The notes under the pieces are model-generated. The model was not told the origin of the DNA, did not search any database, and saw only the letters and a list, made by a program, of their open reading frames with translations. This document shows, in pieces, positions 44,641 through 56,984 of a stretch of DNA of 60,000 bases. The position numbers and the translations under genes are program-made. The stretch is from Cristatella mucedo (lineage: Eukaryota > Bryozoa > Phylactolaemata > Cristatellidae). The stretch's first letter is position 1, and each line of letters opens with the position of its first letter. Where the stretch lies: assembly GCA_009760855.2 (NCBI GenBank), contig WPIO01000012.1, positions 6,571,501 to 6,631,500 on the forward strand, written 5' to 3'.

Positions 44641-46140
44641 CTCTACCTACCTGCATGTAGAGGTACTGAATGAAGTTTCTCTTGTGATTTTTTGGAATCT
44701 ATACCTATTCAAACTTTGCTTATAGCTATAGCTTCCTTTCATGGATTCTTACATTTTAAAACTAGTGCAATGGCGTGACATTGCATTTTAGGAATGTTTA
44801 TTTAGTCTCACCAACTTATGTATTTAACCTCGCAATTTTATAATCACTATGCTGGTGCAGTGGCTAAGTATCAGACAGTGAATGGCTTTTACATGCAAGA
44901 TTGCTACAGCATCCTTGATACTTTAGGTCAAGAAAAACGTTGAATGCGGCAAACTGAATGGACTGCTGTCAAATGACTCAAAATGAATTCGGGAATAAGG
45001 GAACGATCCAGACACGAGAAAATATTTCAGTAATGTTTAGGCCGTCAAATCAGGTTGCATGCGAATCTATGGTTCTGTAATTCGGCTTTCAAAATTAAAT
45101 GTGGCTTTCACTCACTCGAAAAGAATGAATCCTGTCCACGACGATTATTGATTGCCATCAAATGGCTTATATAACATTGGTCTCACAAGTTGTGCTTCTT
45201 GTTAAACAAAGGCATCCTAAGTTCATTCGATCATCTTGCTGCTCGGGAATCACCTTAACATTTTCTATGCAGGCTATAGACTTTAAAATGTAAGAATCTA
45301 TTCATTACACTTTTCTCCAAGCACTCAGGCCACTTTCGGTACTTGATTGATTTACATCACTCGTGGAACATATATGCAAAACCGACTTGTTCACTAAATT
45401 TGTTGGGACTCACGAGATACATTCTGTTTAATAGAGTCTCCCTCCTCCACATGACTAATATCATCGCAGTAATAATGTTTATAAAGACACTTGTCACAAT
45501 CCTGCTCGAAAAACCGGCAACATTAGTCTCCGGCGATCACAAGTTACCTCCTTCCAAGATTGAAAAAACGGCCTGCCTGGCCGATGATCCGCTCTTCCAG
45601 TTTGACTTATACCTGTCCTGCATCATCCAGTCAATGTCGTTTGCCCCGAGCAGTGATTATGCAAAGCCCTGCTCTTACTCATATATAATGCGTCTGCCTA
45701 AACGGTAGTTCAACCCATAGCATCGGTAGTCAAGTCTATATCACATTTATTGATCTCGTTATCTCAAAGGATGTCTGTTCTTATTCTTCTGAGCACGGCA
45801 GCATTGCTTTTTTTCTAGCCACCCAGTCTGAAAAGCATTGATACTGAGATGTTTTTACTATATTTGGAGTGTAGGTCTTCGTGACTCTGCTGTACCGACA
45901 GCCTCAGTGCTCTCGCTGATGCACTAAACCCGAAACTTAGGTGTGCATTCTCACCTACAGACTGTTCGTGTACGGAGTTGTAGAGAAATCGCCCTATATA
46001 CCAAAACAATTTGAAAATGGATCTTGCAACGCTCAGGCTTACACGCTTCCTTCAACATACTGTGTATGACACCGATCTAGCCACGTTTAAAGGCTATATC
46101 CGTGTCGACATCCATAAACTTATGAAAATCATGTGGCTTC
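44641..46140. other. Intergenic, no gene recognised
   Basis: A 121-codon plus-strand ORF (45343-45708) and shorter ones carry no recognised domain. They are left unassigned. Confidence 0.45.
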
Positions 46141-46149
46141 TTTTTTCGC

Positions 46150-46310
46150 ACAAACTGCAGTCTTGCATTCAGAACCGAAGCAAATTTACAAGAATGTAGA
46201 TTATTTGCTTAAAAAGGCTGAACGGTCTCACTTCCCGGATATATATACTACATGGCTGAACATTTTTCGACCTTTTGTTATTGTGCAGTTGACTTCAGCA
46301 CCACATGATT
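46150..46310 (+). pseudogene. Possible cytochrome P450 (CYP4-like) exon fragment
   Basis: One plus-strand frame reads FPDIYTTWLNIFRPFVIV at about 46231-46287, after a helical KNVDYLLKKAERSH segment. In CYP4-type P450s the N-terminal beta region has a similar YPxxYTxWLGPFxPxVxxxHP pattern. The family's usual G and HP are not kept, and nothing else of a P450 is visible nearby. It could be chance. Confidence 0.22.
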
Positions 46311-46464
46311 TCTCGCATCAGCTACGCCTGGCGAATGATTACTAAATACGGCCCTTGATTTTAGAGACAGGTGTATAAAAAACATGTTTAAATCAAGATT
46401 GTATTAAGCAGAATGTGTGCACTCATATCGCAACAAATAGCCATCAGCCTTTGCAAGATTGACA

Positions 46465-46700
46465 CATAATAACAATAATATTAACAATACACGTGATAAA
46501 GCGCTCTTACAGAACTCAACCTCTCTGTAGGCGCTTTACAATTGCTGAAAGGATACACGATCGAACGGTCAGTGGTAGCATGCTCAATAAACAACAAGAA
46601 TAACATGGTTAGGGGTGACATGCAAAACGTTAGCACGCAAGTATGTCTATGGGCAGCAAGCACAGTGTCTACATGCATAAGCTCGTAAAGGACAACAAAA
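46465..46700 (-). mobile_element. LINE 3' UTR fragment
   Basis: An AATAATATTAACAAT tail is followed by minus-strand family sequence (AGGCGCTTTACAATTGC, TGGTTAGGGGTGACATGC). It carries no coding part. Confidence 0.82.
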
Positions 46701-47239
46701 TCGCGCAACTGTAATAATAATAAATTGTAAAGTATATTATTTAGTCTACATAACCGATTTTAATCTTCCAAATCAATTACTATTCTACAAAAAAGAAACA
46801 AGTATTTCATTGTACATCTGGTGTGGAAGTAATAATAGTATCCAGTCTCCTCGTGTGATGATAATGCAAACTCTGAATCCTGCAAATATCATATAAGATT
46901 TTGAGATAGCCCGTCAGAACACCAATATAACCTTCTTTCCTGGAGCGCAACGCAGTGCTACCACTACTATGTGATTTAATGGCCTCCTTGGTATAGCGGC
47001 AATATAGCCTAAACGGCTATCGCCACCGATTGCAATTATCAATAACAGCGGTTAACACATTTTTACAAAAGTCATGTTACTGAAATAAAATTAATCATTT
47101 CTTATCAATGTTTGTGTTCTCAACACGAATATGACAGTCAAACTGCAAAACAAACTGGCACAGAGTTTTGTGATCTATAATAAATTAATATGTACATCAT
47201 GAAACGCATGCCAATAGTAATAGTTATTACCTGTAAAAA
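46701..47239. other. Intergenic, AT-rich, no gene recognised
   Basis: No supported feature beyond scattered short ORFs. Confidence 0.45.
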
Positions 47240-48310
47240 ATGAAGTCAGATACTACTTCTTGGATACCTTCGCCTGTCTCTTGTACAGCGGCTCGGTAAC
47301 ATCTCTGTACAGCCAGCATTGTAGTGGACCATTTTCCCTGGTTTCTTTTTCCATTCTTACAATATCTTTATAGAACAGTTCGCCGTGTTCATCACTAATC
47401 TTACTACAGTTGTCAGGGAAGAAATCCAAATGGAAATGGAGGAAGTGGATCTTTAGAGGAATATTGTAGCCAAGTTTCTAATACTGCATCAGCGTGTCTT
47501 CTACTAGTTCTTTGCAGTGTTCTGCCCTAACATTTTTGAGAAAGCTTGTAGGCACGAAAGGTGAAAAGCATTCCACGCTTGTTTCGCATCACCCAGCTGC
47601 AAGCTTTTGATCCGTTCATCTTTGAAAAACTCTCGAATCTGATGACCCACAAAAAATCCCTCTTTAATCTTCTCTTTGCTGAGTTGAGGGACATTCTCAT
47701 GCAGGTGTCAGAAAATTGGCGAAGTCCGGTCCGTGGCTTTCACAAAGTTCTTCATCAAACCTAATTCGATGTGAAGGGTGGTAGCAGAATTTTACGAGCC
47801 TCAACCAGAGCTGGGCGCTGGATATTCTTCTCTCCAACTGCTGCATTTTGCCTGTTCAAATCACGAGCCGGGTCTTTTAGTCCTTCCTGTGCTATTCTGT
47901 GAGGGTTTGACAATGCACTACAGTGGAAATAAGGACCACTGCATGCTGTTGTACCAAGATCCGCTCACCGTTGTCCTCATCAGATAAATCAATGAATCAA
48001 GAGAATATTCTGCTGAAATTTCTGGAATAGGAAGTCCCTCACCATGCGAAAATGGTCTCAATGCGGACCGGAATGTTTGGGTATAATGTTCTCGACTTCT
48101 TTCGCTTCGTTGTTCCACCGGCAAGAGGCAGAACCAAGCTCAAGTAAAAGTCGTTTATGTGGTCTCTTGGCTCTGTCCAAACTATGGGGACTGCAAATGG
48201 CGTTGATGGTCTTCTGCCATTCGACCGCTTTGAAATCTGCATGGTATATGTAGCACCGCATACATTCGGTGCTTTGGGCGGGTCTTACTCATCGACCTTG
48301 CATCAGAAGT
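47240..48310 (-). pseudogene. Remnant of a repeated invertebrate gene family of unknown function
   Basis: Minus-strand frames hold, in order, a WQKTINAICSPHSLDR-like block (about 48180-48230), LHIELGLMKNFVKAT (about 47735-47779), KIKEGFFVGHQIREFF (about 47615-47665), AKQAWNAFHLSC (about 47565-47600), and FHLDFFPDNCSKISDEHGE (about 47385-47440). I recall this motif series (PLHIKLGLMKxFVKA, EGIFxGPQIRxL, HLDxFPxNxGxxSDEHGExFHQD) from a multicopy protein found in arthropod and cnidarian genomes and likely transposon-linked. Frames change many times, so it is dead. Function is not known to me. Confidence 0.6.
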
Positions 48311-51300
48311 AAAGATGATATGCCTTCTTCACTTGAGAATTGATAGTTTTCTTCTGGCTGGCGAATGTAACTTCCCCACACGTATAGAAAAAATTGTCAA
48401 CGGTAATAACTCATTTCCGAGGCGACACTGTTCAGTATTGCACATCAGAGGATGGATAAAATAATAAAGGTTTCATGCAAAAATAGCCTAAAATGTGTCT
48501 TATAAAGTCTGAAATATTTTAAATGCTCAATCTTTCCGACAGGGCTTTAAAGCGTCAGCTTACTTCAGCAGCCGCCCGGCAGTAGTATTGCATTGCATCA
48601 GAAAGTAGGGCAATAGACTCAAAATAACTTTTGCTTGGCAGTATTAGGCAATGTGAGGCAGATGCAGCACGACTTCCGGTTGGTCACGCTTACTAGGGAA
48701 ACTTTTCAATATGCCAACTTAGCTGATCCATGTTTCCCGAACTGACGACTGGCGCTTTAAGTGCCACTCGTCATTTCTGGTAGCAGCAAAGAGAGACCAC
48801 AAGGTGCTGGAATGTCATGGCCACCCCTTGAATAACCCTTTAAAAAAAATTATGAAATATTTTGAATAACCCTTTTAGTGCATATTCCAGTGAATTTCTG
48901 GCATTTTAATGTTTAATTTGAATTATGATGGTGCGTGTAGTAGCTATATGTGCAAATTAAAAAGTTATCTCGCTTTTCTTCTTTTTTGACTGTCATCATC
49001 CCTATACTGTGGTAGTAATGCTATAAATATCGCACCAAGGACTATGGAATGCGACGTCAGTGACGGCCAGCAGATTTAAGAACTAACAAATATAGCTTAT
49101 TGTAAGAGTAGATCTCCATTGAATTTATGCAAACATACCCGTATGCGCATCTGCATCTGTAATTTCACACAACTACGAAAAAGGAGATGCGAAACAACGC
49201 TTTTGATCAATCGCTTTCAATACTGAGATATAATCCTGACGTTTTTTGAACTTCCTTATGAGCTCCTGATTTAAATCCTACTGACAGCAGAAACTCTTGA
49301 GTTATTTGACGATGTTCCGTACCTTTGAGCAGAGTCATTTTGCCTTACGAAATCTCTAGACAGCTTTCTAGGATTATTTATTACTTAGACCTAGTGCTTT
49401 CACATGGTAATGCCGCTATTCTATTTTGGCTCTCGTTTTACGTTTCTTGCAAATGAAGAATGTGGTGTTCGACACTGTCCACGTGTACTCATGAAAAATC
49501 GCCAAAAAATTTAATCTTAAAATCAAAGACCATGCATACGAATCGAGGTGATGCTACAAATTTCATTTAGGGGCCGGAAGACCCTCTGCATAAAGTTACT
49601 ATTACATGCGTTGCGAATCACAGATCATTGGTATTGGTTTGCCGTATGTAGCTAGCTTGAGATGCTATATGCTCTTGTGGCTTAATTTTTGTTCATCAGC
49701 TGCCAAGTCTCCGCTTCGACTGATGGATGATTTGCGGTGCCTGTTGCTCCCAACTCATGCCCTCATCAGCCATTAGCTCCCATAGGGATCAGGCACTCAG
49801 TGATTTCGAGATTAGTGAAACTTACGAATCCTAGAGTAGGCAGAATTTTAAAGCAAAGTGTACCTACAAAAACCCAGACCCGCGTCTCAGCCAGACTGCA
49901 AAGGGCGCCCCAGCACCAGCCCGAGCTCAATGTATATGGCGGTCCAGGTCGCTACTCCCCGCTCTAGGGATAGAGATTACTGCCCCACCCCGTAGCTCCG
50001 CCCATGCAAGCAAGCGTTAAGCTGAGCTAAGGCGCAGCCGCAATGACTCACAGAACCGCAGGCCATCGCTGAGACTGACTCACCGTTGCGGTACAACGGC
50101 ATATACTAACGTTTGCTATTAAGTAACTCATCTACCCCCGTGATATTTATTACATGCCACTTATCATAGCTGTTCCATCCTAATAGGATTATAAATGCCT
50201 CATTTGGTACAACGTAAGCGTGACGTCGGCGACGTCTTATTACGAGACCCACTCACTCACTCACTCGCGGACTCATTCAAATTAAGATTGGTAGCTGAAA
50301 ATGCTTTGAGTTGAGCGGCTGAGATTAAAGGAATAGTCTATTCCGTTTTCGTTGTGAAAACTTACCAGTCTTTATTTTTGGTGCGTTTGCGCATCGTTAC
50401 ACAATGATTTTACGAATTGGTGATCCGTTAGAACTGGGGAGCTGCGAAAAATATGAGATACAGATGTCGCGTTACGCTCATTTCCCCTCCATCTTGTAAA
50501 TATAAAGGCCGTTATTGTTTAGCTGTTGGTCATATTCGTCGTCTCCTAGTCACTGTAGGCCGCTAACTTCACGGAGGTTTGATACGTTCGCCCATTTCGT
50601 CTTACACGGTCCTTTTCAGAGCTGCGAATATGGAAAATTCCTTATTTTTTGAAAACTTCGCTCGCACCATATATAGTAGCCCTCTAATAGAAACCGATGC
50701 ACTTCCAGCGGGACCAAGCAGCCTAGTAGAAATTTGTCGGGCGTCTCGGGGCAAGCATATTCTTTACTCACTCAGTAAGCTTGCTGTTGCCCATTACACT
50801 TCTTATAGTGACGAATTGTGTAGATGCTTTACGACCATATAAGTCAACGGCCCGAGAAATTAGTCCGAGGTGGCTAGTACATGACCGCTTTTAAAGGGAA
50901 TACATTAAAATAATATTTGAGCTTTAATCATGCTACCATTTTTTTGTTTTTATGTGATTCATACATGCTCCTGCATCTGAAACTTAGCAAAGCCGCAAAG
51001 ATTAGAGAGTGTTCTACAGTGCGCTCAAAGCCTACGTGGCTTTCGGTTGGAACATAGCAGCCAATGGTGTTCAGACTTTCATCTCGCTTATCATTGTATA
51101 TGCTTGTATTCTAGCCCTAATTGAAGTGCTTGAAATAGGTTTGATTATCTGCTTGCACAATCGAAATTCATCACTACTACTATTCTCTGCCGTTTACACG
51201 TGACCGACTGTGTGACCGATTTCTGCCTACCACGGCGAAGCCACACTTTATCTGCAGCAGTTATATGCGGGATAGCACCGAAAGTTTGCTCACGTCTGTG

Positions 51301-51350
51301 ACCATAAGAAAGAACTCCGCCACTACATTTCACTGAATGATCATATATGC
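48311..51350. other. Intergenic, no gene recognised
   Basis: Three kilobases without a supported gene. A paired phrase near 48825-48880 (TTGAATAACCCTTT and TTTGAATAACCCTTTT about 40 bp apart) is a short direct repeat. A CACTCACTCACTCACTC run is near 50252. A plus-strand 87-codon ORF at 50579-50842 has no recognised domain. Confidence 0.45.
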
Positions 51351-51354
51351 TACA

Positions 51355-52240
51355 CAATGACGGCTGCCTACGTTCAGCTATATGGCATTGCGACTATTTT
51401 AGCTTGCTTTCAAGAGGCTATCAAAGCCCAGATTATCCCTATGTTTGTAACATCTGACGACGCAAGCCTGCCTGCCGGGGATCTAAGGCGCTCAAATTTG
51501 GTTCGCAACTCTGTAACTAGGCTTGTCTGCTGTGAACGTTGAAATTTCCAAGTCACACAGCACGTCTTACCGACCTGCATTGAATTCCCATAAAGCAGCG
51601 TATTAACTTACAAAGCTTGTAAGGGGGAGATGTTGGCAACTAAGGAGAGGGGAACGTAGAGGGAATATTCCAAGGTTCGGTCACTCACGCGTAAGTCCTT
51701 TGTTATCTCCCTCCGACCTTCATATTGGAATGCTTCATAACTAGGTTTCGCATCTTACCAACTACCCTTCAGACTCAAATAGTTTAGCTCAGCCTCGAAC
51801 CAAACTCAAATCCTTCGGATACCGCACTTTCAGTTCTTGCTCTCAAAGCCTAAAATTCACTACCGAATTTTGTACCCTCCCCGACTTGATGACGCTAAAA
51901 AAGAAACTAAAACTTAATGGTTATTTCGCTCCTGGATCTTAGCCCAAGGGTATGGTGCTCGCTCTTCACAACCCGGGTAGCGGGTTTGAGTCGAGAAGTG
52001 ATCGATTCTTTAGTGACCACTGTAAGCGGTGGTGATACCAGTGAAGGCTTTTCTGCAGCTATATAAACGAGGCAGTTAAATCAGCTATGCACAGCATTTC
52101 CTCATCCGTGTGATTTTTCTTATGTGTGCCTTGCATGCTGACTTTGCATGTTTTCTCTAGCCATTCAATATTCTTCCTTACCTTGCAAACAGTTTAGTTT
52201 CAAGAAAGAGATTATTTTCTATTAGTGTGATATATATATA
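51355..52240 (+). mobile_element. Heavily decayed LINE 3' half with a tRNA-like insertion
   Basis: The plus frame 51357-51542 reads AAYVQLYGIATILACF and later NSVTRLVCCER. These match the RT C-terminal domain of the LINE (SAYFQLHNIAKIRACL, NSAARLVCRER). Later blocks near 51790-51920 match the final coding part. The family tail (TCAAGAAAGAGATTATTTTC) is at 52200-52219. An unrelated 140 bp piece lies at 51940-52083. Confidence 0.72.
51940..52083 (+). mobile_element. Second tRNA-like SINE type
   Basis: TAGCCCAAGGG (51949-51959) fits the pol III A-box consensus exactly, and GGGTTTGAGTC (51983-51993) is close to a B box. The spacing is shorter than in the first SINE type. The 3' part ends near GCAGCTATATAAACGAGG. 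It lacks the LINE-like tail of the other SINE. Confidence 0.45.
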
Positions 52241-52312
52241 TATATATATATATAATATAATATAACATATATATATATATATGCATATATATATATATGT
52301 GTGTATATTAAT
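52230..52312. repeat. (TA)n microsatellite
   Basis: TA repeats with short AATATAATATAACA and TGCATA breaks follow directly on the LINE tail. Confidence 0.9.
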
Positions 52313-52609
52313 ATTATCCCTGGTTGCCAGATAACTCTAATCACTCCATAGTGACTTTCATGTGTCTTTGTCTGCAAGCCATCTGTAAGCCGGTGACGTA
52401 AGGTGAGGTAAAAGTTAAAATGCTAAAGATTAGTAACATCATCTACCAAGTACCTAAAGAGAGTAACTCAGGTGTGGATCTTTCTGACAAAAGCCAGTAT
52501 GTTGGGACTTGGTGGCGTAGTGGTGTTACGTCATTGGCGTCAGACTATGTTCCAGCATCTTTTGAAAGAGGCAGTTTTCAGGCTGCCTATTTAGAAGTCG
52601 ATAGAATAT

Positions 52610-52775
52610 CAGGATGATTTAGGCAACTTCCGCACATCCTACGTCTGCCAATCATCTCTAAGACACTGGACAGAGTAGTGGCAGACCAGATAAACTCTTA
52701 TACCTTAACTTCAAACCGAGAAAGTGAGTTCTAGCCCGGTTTTTGAGCAAATCACTTAATATAGTTAGAACTACT
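52610..52775 (+). mobile_element. LINE fragment, RT motif 2 region
   Basis: TCTAAGACACTGGACAGAGT and GTGGCAGACCAGATAAACTC match the RT motif 2 region of the LINE at about 33820-33860. Both ends are degraded. Confidence 0.7.
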
Positions 52776-52779
52776 GCGG

Positions 52780-52781
<2 letters not shown>

Positions 52782-52822
<41 letters not shown>

Positions 52823-52885
52823 TGTATATAGCCCCGTCAGAGAACTCTATCTCTTTCTAGCCACATTACATTTGCAATGAATTGC
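52782..52885 (-). mobile_element. LINE 3' tail fragment with (AAT)n
   Basis: (AAT)n at 52782-52820 is followed by CCCCGTCAGAGAACTCTATC and TCTTTCTAGCCACATTACAT, the reverse of the LINE end. Confidence 0.72.
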
Positions 52886-53099
52886 TAAGGCGTACCGAAT
52901 AACATAAAGTCTTTGCAGTTTTTGCTTAGTCTCGCGGAAACTCTTTTATTTTTTATGATACAATCTTTTTTGAGCATTTTTTGCATTCATAGAAATAATA
53001 GACATTGTGTTGAGATGGCGTAGTTCTTAATTCAGTTCGACAATTCAGAGAGTAGATGTCTTGTAGCCTCCGCCAGGAATCCTGGCGTATCTCTTCCAA

Positions 53100-53995
53100 A
53101 AATGACTTGTCTCTAGACGACCACATCACCTCCAAAGTCAAGTCTGCTTACCTACATACGATTGAGAAAATTCGGGCTTTTTAAGATAAGGAAACTACCG
53201 TAGCCAAGCTGATCTGTGCATTCGTAAATCCCGATTAAACTTATGTAACTCACTACTTGCAGGTCATCCAGCCAGTGCACGCTCACAGTTGGAGAAAAAC
53301 TGGGCGGCAAGGTTTATTTCACATTAACGTCTCACCGATCTCTTTACACCGCTTCTCACCAGTATACATCGGCTGCCTACTCAGTAGCCTATAGACTTCA
53401 GGACCGCAGACACTTACGTGCAGGTCCGACCATTTTCTCGCTCCAGTCTAACTAATTGAATTGGTTTCACTTCCGATTACTACCCGCATCACCCGCTCGT
53501 CTTACTCCGATCGATGGCTTCTTCCCTTCGAACTGACTTCAGATGCTTCAGAAACCGCGCCTTTAGTTGCTATGCCCCCGAAACTTGTAACTCACCACCG
53601 GCTAACCTCGTGTCGTCTCCTAATTTGACAAAATTCAAGCAGAAGCTGAAAGCTACTGTTCCACGCCGCCTATTCTCGCCATCGCATGCGGCTATGTGAA
53701 TTGAAACTGTGCACATCCTGACTAAGCGTAATAGGGACACGGTTTGCATAGCGCCCCAGTGGACATGTATTTTCCCCTGTTCTGCCTACCTGCGCATGAC
53801 TGATTCACTCTTAATAACTACGTTACTAGCATTCGACGGCAGTGACTCGTATGCGTGCTTGCGGATTCTTGCCCAAGCGGGATAACAGTTTTTCGTTAGC
53901 TATTGGTTAGTGCTTCCCTTTTAGCTGGCTGTGAAGTGCCTGAGCAGAGACCAAGTTCTCTTTAGGTGCCGTGCAAAAGATCTGTTATTATAATT
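53100..53995 (+). mobile_element. Decayed LINE 3' half
   Basis: AATGACTTGTCTCTAGACGA and CCACATCACCTCCAAAGTCA match the RT motif E region at about 34545-34590. The frame 53514-53699 keeps FRNRAFSCYAPETCNSPP (family: GDRAFSSYAPKAWNSLP). The tail AGACCAAGTTCTCTTTAGGT ends near 53990. Confidence 0.75.
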
Positions 53996-54297
53996 GCTAT
54001 TATTTTGTTTTCTGTGAAGTTTTAGACTCCGTCATCCGTATCCTTCTTTAAAAGTTCGCTGGCAATTAACGAAAACCTGGGTTCCAAAGGGCCAAATCGC
54101 GCTTGCGCGCAGCTGTCCTTTGGAATTCGCAGACTTGTCTGGGCTATTGAGGTTTTTTCTGTGCCGTTTTAGTTCAAGTGATTCGGCCACGGGGCACCTT
54201 AATGAACCTTCTCTCGCAGCCTGCGTGCGGCGCTTTCGCACACGGTGCTAAATGTGACATTCGCCGAGACGTCCTGCGTTAGCTTCTCACCTTTCAA

Positions 54298-54505
54298 TGA
54301 TAATAATTATAAAGATACATTTTTTATAGTGCCCTCAGAGAAGTCAATCTCTTTCCAAGCACTTTACATTTTCTTTAAAGGAAGCACGATCAAATGGTTA
54401 GTGGTAGCATGCTCAATGAAAACAGCATGACATGGTTAGAAGTGACATGCACATGGTCAGCATGCAAATATGGTTAGTGGCAGCATACACGGTGTCTTCA
54501 AGGCT
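54298..54505 (-). mobile_element. LINE 3' UTR fragment
   Basis: ATAATAATTATAAAG tail, then minus-strand family 3' UTR (CAAGCACTTTACATTTTC, GGTTAGAAGTGACATGCAC). It has no coding part. Confidence 0.8.
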
Positions 54506-54748
54506 GATGATGTAACCAAAGGAAACCGCCCGAAATCAGTAAGGGTTCCCGAGAGACGTCGAATGTTCATTGTTCCAGTAACCGTCTCCAAACGGTCAGT
54601 GTGACCCTCAAAATTTCCCGGTGCAGTGGCAGCCTCTTCCTGCGCAGCTGCACTTCTCGTCGCTTTACGAGCTGCGAGTTAACTCTCCGAGTGGTCCTCG
54701 TCGGTCACATGCGACTCGCGGATACATCAGAGGTTGGAACGAGCGTAG

Positions 54749-55055
<307 letters not shown>

Positions 55056-55654
55056 AGCCAGTGGCAGGACTGTGCTAGCTAGCAGTACCAACTCGACGAT
55101 GCAAAGGATGCGTCGACGCTCAGCGCGCCGCCGGTCGTCGACGCTCCGTTCAGATGCGTTAAGACTTATTAGCCGCACAGTAGAAGCGGGCACGCGCAGA
55201 ACCTGCCAACTGCTTTTGTGCATTCCCGCGTGCCCGACATCGGGTGCAAGCAATTATACTGATAAGAATAATAACAATAATAACGACAACAGGCTGTTTG
55301 GATTGCTCCCGAAGACCACTTAATCTTTATATCCACGCCTTTAAAACTCACTGGAAGTGAGTAAAAACCTAATTCTTAGTGATATGCATCGTAAACAGCT
55401 TGAAAAAGCAAACGATCATCATACATAGGCTAGCATGCTTAAGCAAATATAAAGACACTCATGGCCACTGGTTGACCAGACATATGCAGCATAGTAACAT
55501 TCTCTGAATCACGAGAGCACGCGAACGTAAAGCCTGCAGGGACGAGAAAAAAACAAGAACGTTCACTGGGGTGATTGGAAAGCTGACCGGAATGAATTTT
55601 TCCTGAGCCGAGGCTGAAAAGCGGAAGTAGGTCACTGCTGGCAGTAATCGTTGA

Positions 55655-55792
55655 GTAACGCCACCTGGTGCTCACCCCGTGGTAAAGGTGCTCGCCCCGA
55701 CCAAGCTCTGGCCGAGGTCGCGGGCTCGAGTCCCATGGCATATGTGAAGCACCTGAATAGGGATCAAGTTCACTTAGGGCGTTATACAAATG

Positions 55793-55800
<8 letters not shown>
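55655..55800 (+). mobile_element. tRNA-derived SINE, copy 4, with (TA)n tail
   Basis: The B-box region GGTCGCGGGCTCGAGTCCC (55716-55734), CATATGTGAAGCACCTGAAT, then ATCAAGTTCACTTAGGGCGT and TATACAAATGAATTATA match copy 1 closely. The A box is decayed. A TA run (55797-55823) follows the tail. Confidence 0.78.
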
Positions 55801-55829
<29 letters not shown>

Positions 55830-56059
55830 TCTAACGAATGTATTATTTTGACTCAGTTTGGTTGCTTGGTTAGGTCAAATAATCTGAGTCCAACGCCTTC
55901 CCGTCACCGTGAGACAGGGTGAGGTGCTCTATTTCTCAGTGTATTTTGTGTATTATTTTCTATTTTCTATTTCAGCCCCTCGCTTTGCGATTGCTCTTAA
56001 CACTCCACCGACTTCGCTGGCACCTCCTCAACGCGAGCGTGCATCGCAGTAACGGCAAA

Positions 56060-56800
56060 TGCAGAATTTAGGTGGCTCATTTCTTATTATAAGGTCTGTG
56101 CGACTGCTCGCAGAGATGGCGGTGCGAACTTTCAATGCGCACGGCCAGCCACGGCCGCGAATCGTTTTTGTTCTCTGCTGCGGCGTCCGGTCGGTCGCAC
56201 TCAGCCATCGCACGGACGACCACCTCGGCCCCCAGCCAACTGCAGCGAAAAGTCACAGCGCCGCCGCGAAAAAGTGAACAGCTTCCCAGGGGGCGTCGTG
56301 CGTCACCGCGAGTCGCACGGCGGCTACTCGCAGTGACGGGGGAGCAGAGGAGGGAGGGAGGGCGGTGGAGCGTGCAACGACTCGGGGGCTGAGTTCGCGG
56401 CTGCCCGGCGCTCGGAGCGAGGCCGAACTGCACGCTCGCTCGTGCTGCTCGGCGTGCGCGGGCGAAGACGCAGCCGCGGAAGCGAGCCTCGCCGCTGCGC
56501 TTCGCTGGCGAGAGCAGCCGCAAGTGTGCGCCCGTCGCCTCTAGCTCTCAGGGCCACGACTGACGGACACGATCCGCTCGCACGACGGCATGCGCCGCCT
56601 CTACCGCCGAGCTTGGCAGACTCGCTCGAGTTTCTGCTTGCGACTGGGCGTGGCTTGCTGAGCAGCGACTGTTTACGTGCGACGACGATCGGCGAAAGCT
56701 TACAGCGTCATTGACCGGCGAGAGCCGGGCTAGCGTGACCATTCGGCCCCGCCCTGGTTCGCGGGTCAACCGATGCTTGCGGTTGATGACGTCAATGGCG
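56060..56800. promoter_or_regulatory. CpG-rich block with CRE and YY1-like sites
   Basis: The DNA is GC-rich with dense CpG, unlike anything else in the window. Near its right end TGACGTCAATGGCGGGCG (56787-56804) combines a perfect CRE palindrome TGACGTCA with AATGGCGG, a YY1-type core. Long ORFs in many frames here reflect low stop frequency. It looks like a promoter or first-exon region, perhaps for a plus-strand transcript ending near 57545, but no conserved coding exon was recognised. Confidence 0.45.
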
Positions 56801-56984
56801 GGCGAGTGCCGCCGTCAGTAGCATTAATGCTACGCAAAGCAAAGGTTCGAAGCGGCCGGTCAGCAGCACAATAACGAGTTGGACGCCCAAACCGCTCGGC
56901 CACTCATTGTCACTGCAAAAAGAATCTTAGCTGCATGCAAGGAGTTGTTGGTTCGTGAGGATTGGCTTAGCTGAGGCGTCAGCC

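Noticed and set aside
45343-45708. 121-codon ORF
   Set aside because: No recognisable family and ordinary composition. It could be chance in this sequence.
50579-50842. 87-codon ORF
   Set aside because: No known domain, and no promoter or partner exons identified.
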